Counted from the stretch's first letter, positions 1 through 9,325 are shown. The stretch: 64,000 bases of DNA from JBPOFY01 sp051252415 (GCA_051252415.1 JBPOGA010000007.1:62001-126000), one strand, 5' to 3'. The notes: a model not told the origin generated them from the letters alone. Translations and numbers: made by a program.

Positions 1-141
1 CTGATGATTTCCTCTGAGATGGAGGAAGTTATGGGTATGTCTGACCGAATTGTTGTCCTTTGTGACGGCAAGATTTCGGGCAGCTTAGACCGTAAGGATT
101 TTAATCAAGAAACAATCATGAATTTCGCATCTCAAAAATAG
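1..141 (+). CDS. Sugar ABC transporter ATP-binding protein, C-terminal end (partial)
   Basis: The last 46 codons of the ATPase subunit of an RbsA-type sugar importer, cut by the left window edge. The visible tail matches the C-terminal end of RbsA-family ATPases: a beta-strand and helix with ISSEMEEVMGMSDRIVVL, then a CDGKISG strand and a short helix. The Walker motifs lie outside the window. Its TAG stop (139-141) is followed by a GGAGA ribosome site and the permease start 12 bases later, so the two genes form one operon. RbsA proteins carry two ABC domains; only the end of the second can be seen. The substrate is inferred from the neighbouring polyol genes. Confidence 0.85.
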   Translation: MMISSEMEEVMGMSDRIVVLCDGKISGSLDRKDFNQETIMNFASQK

Positions 142-153
142 GAGAACAATATT

Positions 154-1122
154 ATGGGACATTTAGAAAATTTAAAAGGCACGGCTAAAGCCGTCGATTT
201 CGCAAAACAGAACGGCATCTACATCGTTTTGTTCGCACTCATCGGATTCTTCTCCTTCGCAACGGAGAATTTCCTCGTCAGTAATAACTTAATGAACGTT
301 GCCCGCCAGGTCTCGATGCTTGGTATCGCGGCAGTCGGCTTCGCATTCGTCCTCCTACTCGGGGGCATCGACCTCTCCGTAGGCTCGGTGATTACCTTGG
401 TCAACGTCGTCTGCGGCTGGTTTATGGTCAACGCCGGGATGAATCCCGTGCTGGCGGTCGGTATCACTCTCGCCATGGCGACTTTGATCGGATTCGCCAA
501 CGGATGGATCATCGCGAACATTCAGATGCCGCCACTCATTGTGACTCTGGCTATGATGATCATTATCGAAGGTGTGGCCTTCCTTATCAGCAAGGGCCTG
601 CCGATCTATGGCTTCCCAGACTCCTTTGCTGTTATCGGTCAGGGTTACCTCGGACCGATACCGATTCCAGTTATTATCATGATCGTGGTCTTGGCCATCG
701 GCGCTTTCATCCTCAACAAGACTTACTTCGGCCGTTATTTCTATGCCGTGGGTGGCAATGAAGAAGCCGCCAAACTCTCTGGTATTAAAGTAAAGAACGT
801 GAAGTATCTCGTGTATTCACTTTCTGGATTTTTCGCTGGCGTGGCTGGTATCGTGATTCTTTCGCGGACTAACTCCGCAACAGTCACGGCCGGAAAGATG
901 CTTGAGCTTGAAATTCTAACAGCCTGTGTGCTCGGCGGCGTCAGTGTCACCGGTGGTGTCGGACGTATCTCCAATATCATCGCAGGTGTATTGATCCTCG
1001 GCGTGCTCAGCAACGGTATGGTGCTGATGAATGTTTCTGAGTTCACGCAAATGGTCATCAAGGGTTCTGTCCTTTTGATCGCTGTCGCCTTCGACTGCTT
1101 GCAGCACCGCAAGACTAGCTAA
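154..1122 (+). CDS. RbsC-like sugar/polyol ABC transporter permease
   Basis: An inner-membrane permease of the ribose/xylose/arabinose branch (BPD_transp_2 family). The 322-residue length is normal. It has about eight to ten hydrophobic segments, the family signature GGIDLSVGS at residues 70-78, and the cytoplasmic coupling loop GGNEEAAKLSGI near residue 200, which contacts the ATPase. The start is backed by GGAGAA seven bases upstream. It lies between the ATPase end and a polyol oxidation cluster, so mannitol, sorbitol or another polyol is a more likely substrate than ribose, but the sequence alone does not decide this. No substrate-binding protein gene is visible; it probably lies left of the window. 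Confidence 0.92.
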   Translation: MGHLENLKGTAKAVDFAKQNGIYIVLFALIGFFSFATENFLVSNNLMNVARQVSMLGIAAVGFAFVLLLGGIDLSVGSVITLVNVVCGWFMVNAGMNPVLAVGITLAMATLIGFANGWIIANIQMPPLIVTLAMMIIIEGVAFLISKGLPIYGFPDSFAVIGQGYLGPIPIPVIIMIVVLAIGAFILNKTYFGRYFYAVGGNEEAAKLSGIKVKNVKYLVYSLSGFFAGVAGIVILSRTNSATVTAGKMLELEILTACVLGGVSVTGGVGRISNIIAGVLILGVLSNGMVLMNVSEFTQMVIKGSVLLIAVAFDCLQHRKTS

Positions 1123-1148
1123 CCCAAAAGAACCGGGAGGTAAGCACA

Positions 1149-1802
1149 ATGAATACAATAGCAATTTCCAGACTAGTTGGCAGCGATGCCGGCAAGATCG
1201 CAAAACAAGTTGCCGAGTCCTTAGGTTACGATCTCGTCGATAAATCAATCCTGCAGGGAACCCTGCAACAATATGGATTGACCCGTTTCGGCGAGCTCTA
1301 CACCTCGCCGCCCAATCTCTGGGACCTGGCGAATTCTAAGAACCTCGAAATCGTGTCGATGTTGAATGACACTATGCAAGCTTTCGCGCATCGTGGTCGC
1401 ACCGTGATATTAGCACGGGGTTGTTACGTGACGCTGAGTAAGTATGCCGATGTCCTGAATGTCCGCCTGCACGCTCCATTTGATGTTCGAGTCGAACGTG
1501 TCATGGAACGTGAAGGCTTCGTGGATCGTTCGGAAGCCGAGATACGCGTCGCTGCCGACGATAAGGCTCGGATTAAATTTGTAGAGCGTTTCTACGGCAA
1601 AAAATGGCATGACGAAAGCGACTTTGATTTGGTCATGAATACCGATCTTATCCCCCAGCAGACCGCTGAGGCGTGGATAAGCGAAGCCCTCCACATGTTA
1701 GAGGCTAAAGCATCACGAGCTGATGTCCCGCTAGCGCAGAAAACCAAAGTTGATCCGCTTTTGTTGAGCGCTATTGAGCAGGCATTGGAGCGCCGAGTTT
1801 AA
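1149..1802 (+). CDS. Cytidylate kinase-like family protein
   Basis: A 217-residue protein of the Cytidylate_kin2 type, a P-loop NMP-kinase-like family of unproven function. The N-terminus reads ISRLVGSDAGKIAKQVAE, where family members usually have GSGGREIA, so the nucleotide loop keeps a lysine but lacks the usual Ser/Thr after it. A YDLVDKSIL segment (about residues 28-36), ILARGCYVTL, VRLHAPFDVRVERV and a C-terminal DLVMNTD follow, as in the family. A strong GGGAGG ribosome site precedes the start. It sits inside the polyol operon between the permease and the dehydrogenase. A distant relative lies at 8186-8911. It is unlikely to be the housekeeping Cmk; a regulatory or small-molecule kinase role is possible. 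Confidence 0.8.
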   Translation: MNTIAISRLVGSDAGKIAKQVAESLGYDLVDKSILQGTLQQYGLTRFGELYTSPPNLWDLANSKNLEIVSMLNDTMQAFAHRGRTVILARGCYVTLSKYADVLNVRLHAPFDVRVERVMEREGFVDRSEAEIRVAADDKARIKFVERFYGKKWHDESDFDLVMNTDLIPQQTAEAWISEALHMLEAKASRADVPLAQKTKVDPLLLSAIEQALERRV

Positions 1803-1843
1803 GCCAACTTTGAATTCAAATTCATTACTAGGTAAGATTTAGC

Positions 1844-2617
1844 ATGAAACGCCTTGAAAATAAAATTGCGATGATCACGGGTGCCGCACGCGGTATTGGT
1901 CGAACATTTGCCGAGGCCTATGTTCGGGAAGGGGCACGTGTTGCGCTGTGTGACATTGACTTGGAACGAGCTCAAGAGTCCGCACGCGAAATTGGCGAGG
2001 GTGCTTTTGCTGTTCGCATGAATGTGTCCGATCAGGCGTCGATTGACGCAGCCATTGAGGAAGTCGTCTCTGTCGCAGGTGGTTTGGATATATTGGTCAA
2101 CAATGCGGCAGTTTTCGATTTAGCACCTCTGGTTGAGATATCAAGAGACAGCTATGAACGCCTATTTTCCATCAACGTAGCTGGGACTTTGTTTACCATG
2201 CAGGCTGCTGCCATGGTGATGATTGCCCAAGGTCGTGGTGGTCGAATTATTAATATGGCGAGTCAAGCTGGTCGGAGGGGAGAATCACTGGTAGCAGTTT
2301 ACTGCGCGACCAAGGCCTCCGTCATTAGCCTGACTCAGTCTGCAGGACTGAATCTTATCGAGTATGGCATCAACGTGAATGCCATCGCCCCTGGTGTCGT
2401 CGATGGTGAGCACTGGGCTGGAGTGGATGCCCTTTTCGCAAAATACGAGCAACGCCCCATAGGTGAAAAGAAGCGCCTAGTAGGGGAGAGCGTTCCCTAT
2501 GGTCGCATGGGCACTGCGGAAGATCTTGTTGGCATGGCAGTCTTCCTTGCCGGAGCAGAAAGTGAATATGTAGTCGCACAGACCTACAACGTCGATGGCG
2601 GAAATTGGATGAGTTAA
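1844..2617 (+). CDS. SDR-family polyol (sorbitol-type) dehydrogenase
   Basis: A 257-residue classical short-chain dehydrogenase. The cofactor motif TGAARGIG is at residues 12-19, an acidic D37 ends the second strand (favouring NAD over NADP), NNAA is at 86-89, and the catalytic triad is S140, Y153 and K157 (YCATK). The C-terminal end (YNVDGGNWMS) is typical of sorbitol/galactitol dehydrogenases of the SmoS type. The likely reaction is oxidation of a hexitol to a ketose. It is followed by a mannitol dehydrogenase family gene, so the operon can oxidise two different polyols or two positions. An AGGTAAG element precedes the start. The exact substrate is inferred. Confidence 0.88.
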   Translation: MKRLENKIAMITGAARGIGRTFAEAYVREGARVALCDIDLERAQESAREIGEGAFAVRMNVSDQASIDAAIEEVVSVAGGLDILVNNAAVFDLAPLVEISRDSYERLFSINVAGTLFTMQAAAMVMIAQGRGGRIINMASQAGRRGESLVAVYCATKASVISLTQSAGLNLIEYGINVNAIAPGVVDGEHWAGVDALFAKYEQRPIGEKKRLVGESVPYGRMGTAEDLVGMAVFLAGAESEYVVAQTYNVDGGNWMS

Positions 2618-2650
2618 TGACCATCCCTCATACAAAAACAGAAATTTATC

Positions 2651-4147
2651 ATGAAAAATTCGATACCTTTGAACCAGGAAAACCTAAGCCGGTTACCTGA
2701 AAGTGTTTCTAGACCGACCTATGATCGTGGTCAATTGGTCAGTCCGATCGTCCATATCGGAGTGGGGGGCTTTCACCGATCACACGAAGCTTACTACACC
2801 GATGCCCTTATGAATGCCGACCATTCTCAGGAGTGGGGGATTTGTGGCGTGGGCCTGCGCGAGGCCGACCGCAAGATGCGCGACATTCTCAAAGCTCAGG
2901 ATTTCCTCTATACCTTAATTGTCCGTCATCCCGACGGAAAGGTCGAGAATCGGGTGATTGGTTCGCTCATCGATTTCATGATTAGTGTCGAAGATCCCAT
3001 GGCAGTGATTGATAAGATGGCTGCCCCCGAGACTAAGATCGTATCGCTGACCATTACGGAAGGCGGCTATAACTTCGATCCAGCGACCGGTGAGTTCATG
3101 GTCGAGCATCCCGACATTCAGCACGACTTGGCCCATCCGGAAAGCCCGCGCCTTGTCTTCGGCTACTTGACCGCTGCGCTCAAGAAGCGCCGTGCTGCAG
3201 GCATCGCACCATTTACTGTGCAGTCCTGTGACAACATTCAGCACAACGGCAACATGGCGCGTAAGATGTTGCTAGCTTACGCGGAGCAACAGGATTCGAA
3301 ACTTGCGGCTTGGATTGCGGAGAACGTGAATTTTCCCAATGCCATGGTTGATCGTATCACCCCAGCCACTACACCGGCAGATTGCGAGTATCTCCGGTCC
3401 GAGTTCGGCATCGAAGATGGCTGGCCAGTCACCTGTGAGCCGTTCTGCCAATGGGTGATCGAAGACAACTTTTCTAACGGCCGACCAGAATGGGAGCGTG
3501 TCGGCGCGCAGTTTGTGCCGGACGTGACCCCTTATGAAAAGATGAAGATTCGCCTGCTCAACGCAGGGCACTCGGTGCTTGGCTTACTTGGATCGATTCA
3601 TGGACACGCTACGATCGACGGAGCCATGTCTGATCCACTTTTTGCAAGATACCTGCGCAGCTTTATGGATGTCGAAGCGACCCCAGTTTTAGATCCGGTC
3701 GAGGGAATTGATCTTGAGGATTACAAGGACAGCCTGATCGAACGCTTCGGCAACTCGAACATCAAGGATAGCCTCGCCCGTATTTGTCTCGAAAGCTCCG
3801 CCAAGCTACCCAAGTTTCTCATCGCCACCATCCGTGAGAATCTGCAGTCCGGCGGCCGCATTGAGTTGGCAACGCTCGTGATTGCCGCTTGGTGCTACTA
3901 CTCCGACAAGGGCGTAAACAAAGACGGACAGCCATTGGAGATTGTTGATGAAATGAAAGCAGAGCTCCACGAGGCCGCCTCCGGTACCGAAAATGATTCA
4001 CTCTCTTTCCTTAAATTAAAACCGATCTTCGGTGACCTATTGCAGAATGAAAGGTTCGCCGACACCTACAGCCGAATGGTTGGGGAACTCTACGAAAACC
4101 CCGACGTCGCCCAACAAATGAAAGCTTTGCTGCCAAAGCAGGAATAG
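2651..4147 (+). CDS. Mannitol dehydrogenase family protein (long-chain polyol dehydrogenase)
   Basis: A 498-residue NAD-dependent polyol dehydrogenase of the mannitol 2-dehydrogenase/fructuronate reductase superfamily; normal length is near 490. The N-terminal dinucleotide fold carries GVGGFHRSH at residues 37-45. The catalytic pattern K-x4-N-x2-H is intact as K299, N304, H307 in KIRLLNAGH. It probably converts D-mannitol (or arabinitol, sorbitol) to the ketose in the cytoplasm. It starts 33 bases after the SDR gene and has no SD sequence. A fructuronate or tagaturonate reductase is a weaker alternative, because the neighbours are polyol rather than uronate genes. Confidence 0.9.
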   Translation: MKNSIPLNQENLSRLPESVSRPTYDRGQLVSPIVHIGVGGFHRSHEAYYTDALMNADHSQEWGICGVGLREADRKMRDILKAQDFLYTLIVRHPDGKVENRVIGSLIDFMISVEDPMAVIDKMAAPETKIVSLTITEGGYNFDPATGEFMVEHPDIQHDLAHPESPRLVFGYLTAALKKRRAAGIAPFTVQSCDNIQHNGNMARKMLLAYAEQQDSKLAAWIAENVNFPNAMVDRITPATTPADCEYLRSEFGIEDGWPVTCEPFCQWVIEDNFSNGRPEWERVGAQFVPDVTPYEKMKIRLLNAGHSVLGLLGSIHGHATIDGAMSDPLFARYLRSFMDVEATPVLDPVEGIDLEDYKDSLIERFGNSNIKDSLARICLESSAKLPKFLIATIRENLQSGGRIELATLVIAAWCYYSDKGVNKDGQPLEIVDEMKAELHEAASGTENDSLSFLKLKPIFGDLLQNERFADTYSRMVGELYENPDVAQQMKALLPKQE

Positions 4148-4285
4148 AAACTTAACTTGTATTAGTGACTTAAATGAACACCCGAATCTTCGTGGTGCCC
4201 AGCTACCGCTAGCTCTAATCGCAAAGAATAGGCGATATTTTTAACACGAAAAAGAAAACTAAAACCCTCAATCCAAAGAATAAAA

Positions 4286-5497
4286 ATGAAAAAACAGACT
4301 ACATCACTCTTGATTACTTCTGCAGTAATCCTCTCCTCCAGTATCGCTCTGGCCGACTCCGAGCCGCTTCTTGAACGTGACCGCTTGACAGGCGACTGGG
4401 GCGGTGCCCGGACAGACCTCGAAGAATCCGGTATTATGCCATTCTTCTATTACGATGCGATTCTCGGCGCCAATGTATCTGGTGGCATACAAGACGACGA
4501 AGCGTTTACTGGGCAAATCTACGCCGGCGTAGATTTTGACTTCGAAAAGCTCTTTGGCTGGGAGTCGACCACAATGAAGTTCTCAGTCGTCAATCGTCAT
4601 GGAAACAGTGTTTCCAAGAACGTAGGCGGTGTTTACGATCCGATGACCATTTACGGTGGTCCCGATGGGCAGAAGACTATTTTGTATCAAATCGCTATTG
4701 AAACAAAATTAAGTGAAAGGCTTTCGTTTAAATTCGGTCGCGATAGTCAAGATTCGGATTTCGCCAACGACGATCTCTACCGTTACTCGCTGAGCACTTC
4801 CATCAACGGCCCGATTCGTGCCATGATGCTAAACCAGCCTCAGATCGTTTCCTTCCCTTTGGGACTGTGGCATGCTCGACTCAAGTATGAGCACAACGAA
4901 GAGCACACATTCAAATTTGGCGCATACCAAAACAGTCAGGACATCTGGGAAAACATCCCAGGCACTGACTTCGGTTGGGATAGCGACGAAGGCATTACCT
5001 TCATGGCTCAATACGACTGGACACCTACCATTTACGACCGTCCGGCACAGTTGTATGTCGGTGTAGCTCATGCTGAAGTCGACTACACGAAGTTCAGCGG
5101 CGGCGACGCCAATAGCTCCTCGCGCATCTATGCCCACTTCGATTTTCAGCCGACAGAAAATCTAACACTCTTCGCCTTTGGAGCCTACACCAATCAGGAC
5201 GACCTCGCGATGATGCCACTTCAAGTAAGCGCTGGCGCGAACTACAAGGGCTTAATCCCTGGACGTGAAGACGACCGCACTGTGGCCTTTATTACCTACG
5301 GTGAACTCAGTGACGAATTCGGCGACTCAATCGGCCAGGACCTCGATTACGAAATGGTTTACGAGCTCGGACATCGCGTTCAAGTAACACCAGCCTTCTA
5401 CATTCAGCCGGCCGTTCAGTATATTCAAAATCCAGGTGGCACGGGTGACATCGACGACGCTATTGTTGTCGGAGCATGGATCGGTGGATCCTTCTAA
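4286..5497 (+). CDS. OprB-type carbohydrate-selective porin
   Basis: A 403-residue outer-membrane beta-barrel. The signal peptide covers residues 1-23 with a likely cleavage after ALA. The mature N-terminus holds the OprB hallmark LTGDWGGART (residues 34-42 and around), followed by alternating beta-strands and a barrel that ends in aromatic Phe, the normal C-terminal outer-membrane sorting residue. It would let sugars or polyols cross the outer membrane to the ABC importer encoded upstream. It is spaced 138 bases from the dehydrogenase gene, so it may have its own promoter or be co-transcribed. The start lacks an SD, as with most genes here. Confidence 0.9.
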   Translation: MKKQTTSLLITSAVILSSSIALADSEPLLERDRLTGDWGGARTDLEESGIMPFFYYDAILGANVSGGIQDDEAFTGQIYAGVDFDFEKLFGWESTTMKFSVVNRHGNSVSKNVGGVYDPMTIYGGPDGQKTILYQIAIETKLSERLSFKFGRDSQDSDFANDDLYRYSLSTSINGPIRAMMLNQPQIVSFPLGLWHARLKYEHNEEHTFKFGAYQNSQDIWENIPGTDFGWDSDEGITFMAQYDWTPTIYDRPAQLYVGVAHAEVDYTKFSGGDANSSSRIYAHFDFQPTENLTLFAFGAYTNQDDLAMMPLQVSAGANYKGLIPGREDDRTVAFITYGELSDEFGDSIGQDLDYEMVYELGHRVQVTPAFYIQPAVQYIQNPGGTGDIDDAIVVGAWIGGSF

Positions 5498-5507
5498 TCC
5501 TCCCGAA

Positions 5508-5536
5508 TTCAGCAGCCTATACGAATAGTGTATAAT
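5508..5536 (+). promoter_or_regulatory. Candidate promoter for the PfkB-type kinase gene
   Basis: A perfect TATAAT at 5531-5536 lies 25 bases before the kinase start, with TG directly in front. The -35 match (TTCAGC at 5508-5513, 17-base spacer) is poor. The site lies just after the porin stop. It is a plausible sigma-70-type promoter, not proven. Confidence 0.35.
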
Positions 5537-5561
5537 CACTCGAGCTCATCACTCAAACCGA

Positions 5562-6722
5562 ATGAAGCATATGAATAACTCAATCTATACCGACGTCTCT
5601 GAACTATCCGAACTGATTCGCAGCATCTCGATGCTGACTCAGCAACCGACCGTTCAAGAACCTTCTGGTATTTGTGGGTTCGACGGGTTCATTGATAGTT
5701 TCATTCGGATGGAGTCGCCTGAGAGCATGGCTGAGTTTGGACCTAAGGTTGCGGAGGCCGCAGGAATAGCGGCCTCCTACACCGTTCAGCGCAAGGGCGA
5801 TAAATTCGGGGGCAATGGCCCTTTGCTGACGGCAGCGTTGAGTGATCTGCATGAGGCCGCCATCGACCTGAACTACATCGGCGCCTTGGGAGATCCCGAG
5901 GTCTTGCCGATTTATCAGGCGGCGCTCGGTGGCAAAACCAAGCAGCTCTACACGCTGACAGAACCAGCTCATAGCGACTGTCTGGAATTCACCGACGGCA
6001 AGGTCATGTTGTGCGATCTGCGCACTTGCAGTGATATTACGTGGGAGCGCATGCTCGAGCGCGTTGGCCAAGCAGCGATCGACGAGATGTTACAATCGGC
6101 CGATTTTGTGGCTGCAGTTAACTGGGGAAAGCTGCCGCATGTCGGTGAAATTTGGAGGCAGTTGGCTCGACGCCACAAGGCGCTCGGTCTTCCCGTCAAG
6201 AAGCTACTTTTCTTTATGGATCTGGCCGAGTTCGAGCAGCGCCCGACGGAAGACCGTCTGGAATTGATTGAATTGGTGGCCGAAATCTCAGAGCACTGTC
6301 ATACAATGCTGAGCCTTAATTTGAAAGAAGCCTGGCAACTGGCTGAGAGTTTTGACGGTCAGTTTCGCGGCCAGAAAGCACCCGAGCAGGTCGCTGTATT
6401 GGCGGGATTCCTACGCTCGAATATCGAGGCGGACCGGATTATCATTCACCCCAACGATGGCGCGGCCTGCGCCTCTGAAGCGGGTGCCTCTTTCGTGCCT
6501 GGCCCATATTGTCGGGAGCCTCTGATTTCGACCGGCGCAGGAGATAATTTTGGTGCCGGTTGTGTCACGGGAGCGCTCATGGGTTTGGACGATGCCGAAA
6601 TGTTACTCCTCGGGAATTGCACAAGCGGCTATTTCGTTCGATCAGGTAGGACTCCTGCAAAGGCGCACATTGTTGAATTTCTGCAAGCATGGGAATCGAA
6701 CTCCTTACAGGAACGACTCTAA
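5562..6722 (+). CDS. PfkB-family carbohydrate kinase
   Basis: A 386-residue ribokinase-like (PfkB) sugar kinase, longer than the common 300-330 residues. The N-terminal strand reads GICGFDGFIDSF and the ATP/anion-hole motif STGAGDNFGAG places the catalytic base at D328. A methionine at codon 4 (5571) is an equally good start; neither has an SD. Placed after two polyol dehydrogenases and a porin, it most likely phosphorylates the ketose product, for example fructose; that is inference from context. The gene converges on the flavoprotein gene with three bases between stops. The divergent N-terminal half suggests an uncharacterised PfkB subfamily. Confidence 0.82.
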   Translation: MKHMNNSIYTDVSELSELIRSISMLTQQPTVQEPSGICGFDGFIDSFIRMESPESMAEFGPKVAEAAGIAASYTVQRKGDKFGGNGPLLTAALSDLHEAAIDLNYIGALGDPEVLPIYQAALGGKTKQLYTLTEPAHSDCLEFTDGKVMLCDLRTCSDITWERMLERVGQAAIDEMLQSADFVAAVNWGKLPHVGEIWRQLARRHKALGLPVKKLLFFMDLAEFEQRPTEDRLELIELVAEISEHCHTMLSLNLKEAWQLAESFDGQFRGQKAPEQVAVLAGFLRSNIEADRIIIHPNDGAACASEAGASFVPGPYCREPLISTGAGDNFGAGCVTGALMGLDDAEMLLLGNCTSGYFVRSGRTPAKAHIVEFLQAWESNSLQERL

Positions 6723-6725
6723 TTT

Positions 6726-8039
6726 TTATTTAATAAATGAATCCGCCATGGCTAGGCCAGCTAGACGGCCTCCTGTCCAGGCTGCTTGGAAGTTGAAGCC
6801 ACCAGTGATGCCGTCGATGTCTAGACATTCGCCAGCGAAGTGGAGATTTGGAACCAGCTTGCTTTCCATAGTCTTGAAATCGATTTCTTTGAGACTCACA
6901 CCACCGCAGGTGACGAATTCGTCCTTGTTGGTGGTTTTCCCTTGGACTTGAAAGCGGCCTTTAATGAGTTCGTTGATGAGGGCGGTTTCTTTCTCCTTGG
7001 CTAGTTGTGCCCATTTGGTGTCTTCAGAAATACCGACAGTTTCGACGAGTCGCTCCCAGAAGCGGCGGGGGATTTGCTCGAAGACTTTTGTTTTTACTTG
7101 GGTCTTACCTTTGGACTTTCGTAAGCCACTGAATTGCTCGCGCAATTGGTTTTCGGAGGCCTTGCCGAGCCAGTTAATCTGAATTTCGAAATGGTAGTTC
7201 TCGTCTTGTAGCGCGCGGGCTTGCCAGGCGGAGAGCCGTAAAATTGCTGGGCCGCTGAGTCCGCGGTGAGTGATTAAGATTGGGCCGATTTGGGGGATGG
7301 CTTTCTTCCTACGTGAATCGGGCTTCGCGAGCAAAGCCCCTAGGTGTGTGACGCATGCCTTTTGCACGGATAGCCCTGCTAGACCTTGGGTGCGCTTGTC
7401 GGCTAGGTTGAAGGCAAATAATGACGGTGCGAGTGGGGCGATGGTATGCCCGAGAGCTTCGAGCGAGCGGGTTAGCGCAGAGGCTTTGAGTGAACCCGTG
7501 GCAATCAGCACACGTTCTGCCTCCACCTCAGCACTATTGCTGAGCTGAAGTCTAAAAGCGTGAGTGGAAAGTGGAGAGTGGAAAGTGGAGAGTGATTTTA
7601 CCCCGCATTCTTTGTGTAGCTGAACGCCGGCTGTTCGGGCAGCTTTTTGAAAGCAGTCGATGATGGTTTGGGAGTCATCTGTTGTAGGGAACATTCGGCC
7701 ATCAGGCTCGGCTTTAATGGCTACGCCGCGTTCAGAGAACCAGTGAATGGTATCTTGAGGTTGCCAGCGGTGAAAAGCGCCACGTAGTTCTCTGGATCCA
7801 CGCGGGTAATGCGTGGCCATCTTAGCAGGATCGAAACAGTTGTGAGTAACATTGCAGCGTCCACCGCCAGAGATCTTGACTTTGGTCAGTGTGCGCTTGT
7901 TTTGCTCGTAGATCGTAACTTGAGCGCTTGGGTTTGCCTCAGCAGCTGTAATCGCTGCGAAGTAACCCGCGGCACCGCCACCCACAATCGCGATGCGTTT
8001 GGAGGTGTCGTGATGGGTGAGTTGTGATGAGTGAGACAA
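6726..8039 (-). CDS. NAD(P)/FAD-dependent oxidoreductase, BaiN/YhiN (HI0933) family
   Basis: A 437-residue flavoprotein. The FAD-binding glycine motif GGGAAG is at residues 20-25, followed by the family-specific KVKISGGGRCNVT near residues 53-65. GRMFPTTDDSQ and a C-terminal FAGECLDIDGITGGFNFQAAW are also diagnostic of the HI0933 family, whose physiological role is poorly known. The first in-frame initiator near the fold is a TTG at 8039; no ATG lies before the glycine motif, so the start is uncertain. A 14-bp tandem duplication (7562-7594) lies within the coding region, in what should be a surface loop. It is transcribed toward the PfkB gene. Confidence 0.85.
   Translation of the reverse strand: MSHSSQLTHHDTSKRIAIVGGGAAGYFAAITAAEANPSAQVTIYEQNKRTLTKVKISGGGRCNVTHNCFDPAKMATHYPRGSRELRGAFHRWQPQDTIHWFSERGVAIKAEPDGRMFPTTDDSQTIIDCFQKAARTAGVQLHKECGVKSLSTFHSPLSTHAFRLQLSNSAEVEAERVLIATGSLKASALTRSLEALGHTIAPLAPSLFAFNLADKRTQGLAGLSVQKACVTHLGALLAKPDSRRKKAIPQIGPILITHRGLSGPAILRLSAWQARALQDENYHFEIQINWLGKASENQLREQFSGLRKSKGKTQVKTKVFEQIPRRFWERLVETVGISEDTKWAQLAKEKETALINELIKGRFQVQGKTTNKDEFVTCGGVSLKEIDFKTMESKLVPNLHFAGECLDIDGITGGFNFQAAWTGGRLAGLAMADSFIK
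7562..7594. repeat. 14-bp tandem repeat inside the BaiN/YhiN gene
   Basis: The unit GAGTGGAAAGTGGA occurs twice in full (7562-7575, 7576-7589) plus five more bases. It encodes the low-complexity stretch LSTFHSPLSTH on the minus strand. The open frame continues through it. Confidence 0.8.
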
Positions 8040-8185
8040 CGGGAGTGGTGAGTTTACGGGAGAAGTAGCTATAAGTAATCAGCGGTGGTGTGATCGTTCT
8101 CATGTCTCCTGTCATTCACTTCAACCCTTATCTATACCTTAGGCTAAGAATTACAACTTTATGCACCCTTCAACAACTCGCACGT

Positions 8186-8911
8186 TCAATTGCGCTTCAC
8201 GGCAGTATCCAATTTGCCGATTTCATGAACCGCACTTGTCAGCATACCCACGATACGTTCGTCACTTAAGTGATCCGTATTAATGGCAAGATCGTAGGTG
8301 TGTGGATCATCGATGTCAGAGTTGAAGTGCTGCTTAACATAGTCTCGACGCGCGACATCCTCTTCTTTCACGAATTTCTTTGCGCCATCTTCAGTCATTC
8401 CGTGCACGTTAACCATTTGATGGATGCGATTCGCTTCACTGCCAATGAGGCGGACTCTTAAGACATTGGATAAGCCGTGGGTGATTAAATTTCCACCGCG
8501 ACCAACAATGATACAGCGCCCCAGATGACTTAAGCGAACAATGGTGCGTGTCGTCTTCTCGAAGAGTGCCCAAAGGGAAGGGTGGCGCCCTAGGATTTCA
8601 TTAATCGAACCTTGAAGCTCACTGACTGCATCTTCTGGCATGAATTTCTCTAGCTCAGCGGGAAGGTCATTATCTTCGAGCACCTTTTGAACTAAATTCT
8701 CGTCAAATAAGGCCCAGGACGTTTGAGCATTCGGAGACTCCGCATTAAGCGACTTTTGGAGTTCATGGGCAATGGATCGTCCGCGTGCACCTGCTTGCCT
8801 AGAGATAGTCACCGCAGGCCGTTTTGCATAAAGGGTAGACCCTGATTCATGACTATGGCATAGAGCCGAAACATAGCCCCGGCATTCGTTGATTGTGGGA
8901 TAAGATTTCAT
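8186..8911 (-). CDS. Cytidylate kinase-like family protein (second copy)
   Basis: A 241-residue P-loop NMP-kinase-like protein of the Cytidylate_kin2 type. The N-terminal loop reads ISRQAGARGRSIAHEL, followed by WALFDENLVQKVLED, the IIVGRGGNLIT strand, LRVRLIGSEANRIHQM and a C-terminal DLAINTDHLSDE, matching the family order. The loop lacks the canonical GK[ST], as is usual in this family. I chose the ATG at 8911 because AAAGG stands about ten bases ahead; an ATG at 8965 would add 18 unconserved residues. The protein is distantly related to the one at 1149-1802. Function is unknown; it is probably monocistronic. Confidence 0.8.
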   Translation of the reverse strand: MKSYPTINECRGYVSALCHSHESGSTLYAKRPAVTISRQAGARGRSIAHELQKSLNAESPNAQTSWALFDENLVQKVLEDNDLPAELEKFMPEDAVSELQGSINEILGRHPSLWALFEKTTRTIVRLSHLGRCIIVGRGGNLITHGLSNVLRVRLIGSEANRIHQMVNVHGMTEDGAKKFVKEEDVARRDYVKQHFNSDIDDPHTYDLAINTDHLSDERIVGMLTSAVHEIGKLDTAVKRN

Positions 8912-9042
8912 ACCATGAGAGCCTTTCAATTGTGTGATAATTGGAGAGCAATCGTGGGTGAGCACGCTTGCTCAATGACAACTTAAAAGTTAGTCAAATC
9001 TATATCGATTGGCAAGGGATATCTTCAGCTATTAGTTCTGTC

Positions 9043-9228
9043 GGGTGCAATTTTAAGTACCGGGTAAAAAGAATAAGCTCCCAGATTTGGGAGCGTCGGC
9101 CTCAGTGCCGACACCCGTGTTGGAGGCGCGACTCATGAAAGATGCGACACCTATCTACGAGCTACGCTGGGCACTGCGGAGGTCCACGTTCCCGTCACCA
9201 TAGTTACTCCATTCTTAAAATTGCACCC
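9043..9228. mobile_element. MITE-like element, family A (copy 1)
   Basis: A 186-bp non-coding element bounded by perfect 15-bp terminal inverted repeats (GGGTGCAATTTTAAG at 9043-9057 and its complement at 9214-9228). Its interior holds an imperfect palindrome around GGGAGCGTCGG...GCCGACACCC. A second, inverted copy lies at 33571-33763. It fills most of the 8912-9325 gap between genes; no supported gene was seen there. Confidence 0.75.
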
Positions 9229-9325
9229 AGTGATGTCTTGAGCTATGACCATACAACTAATAGGGGGCATGCGTATGCGACTTCTTTGCAGCCTAGTGAG
9301 AACACTTCTCACTCCTCCTCAGAGC

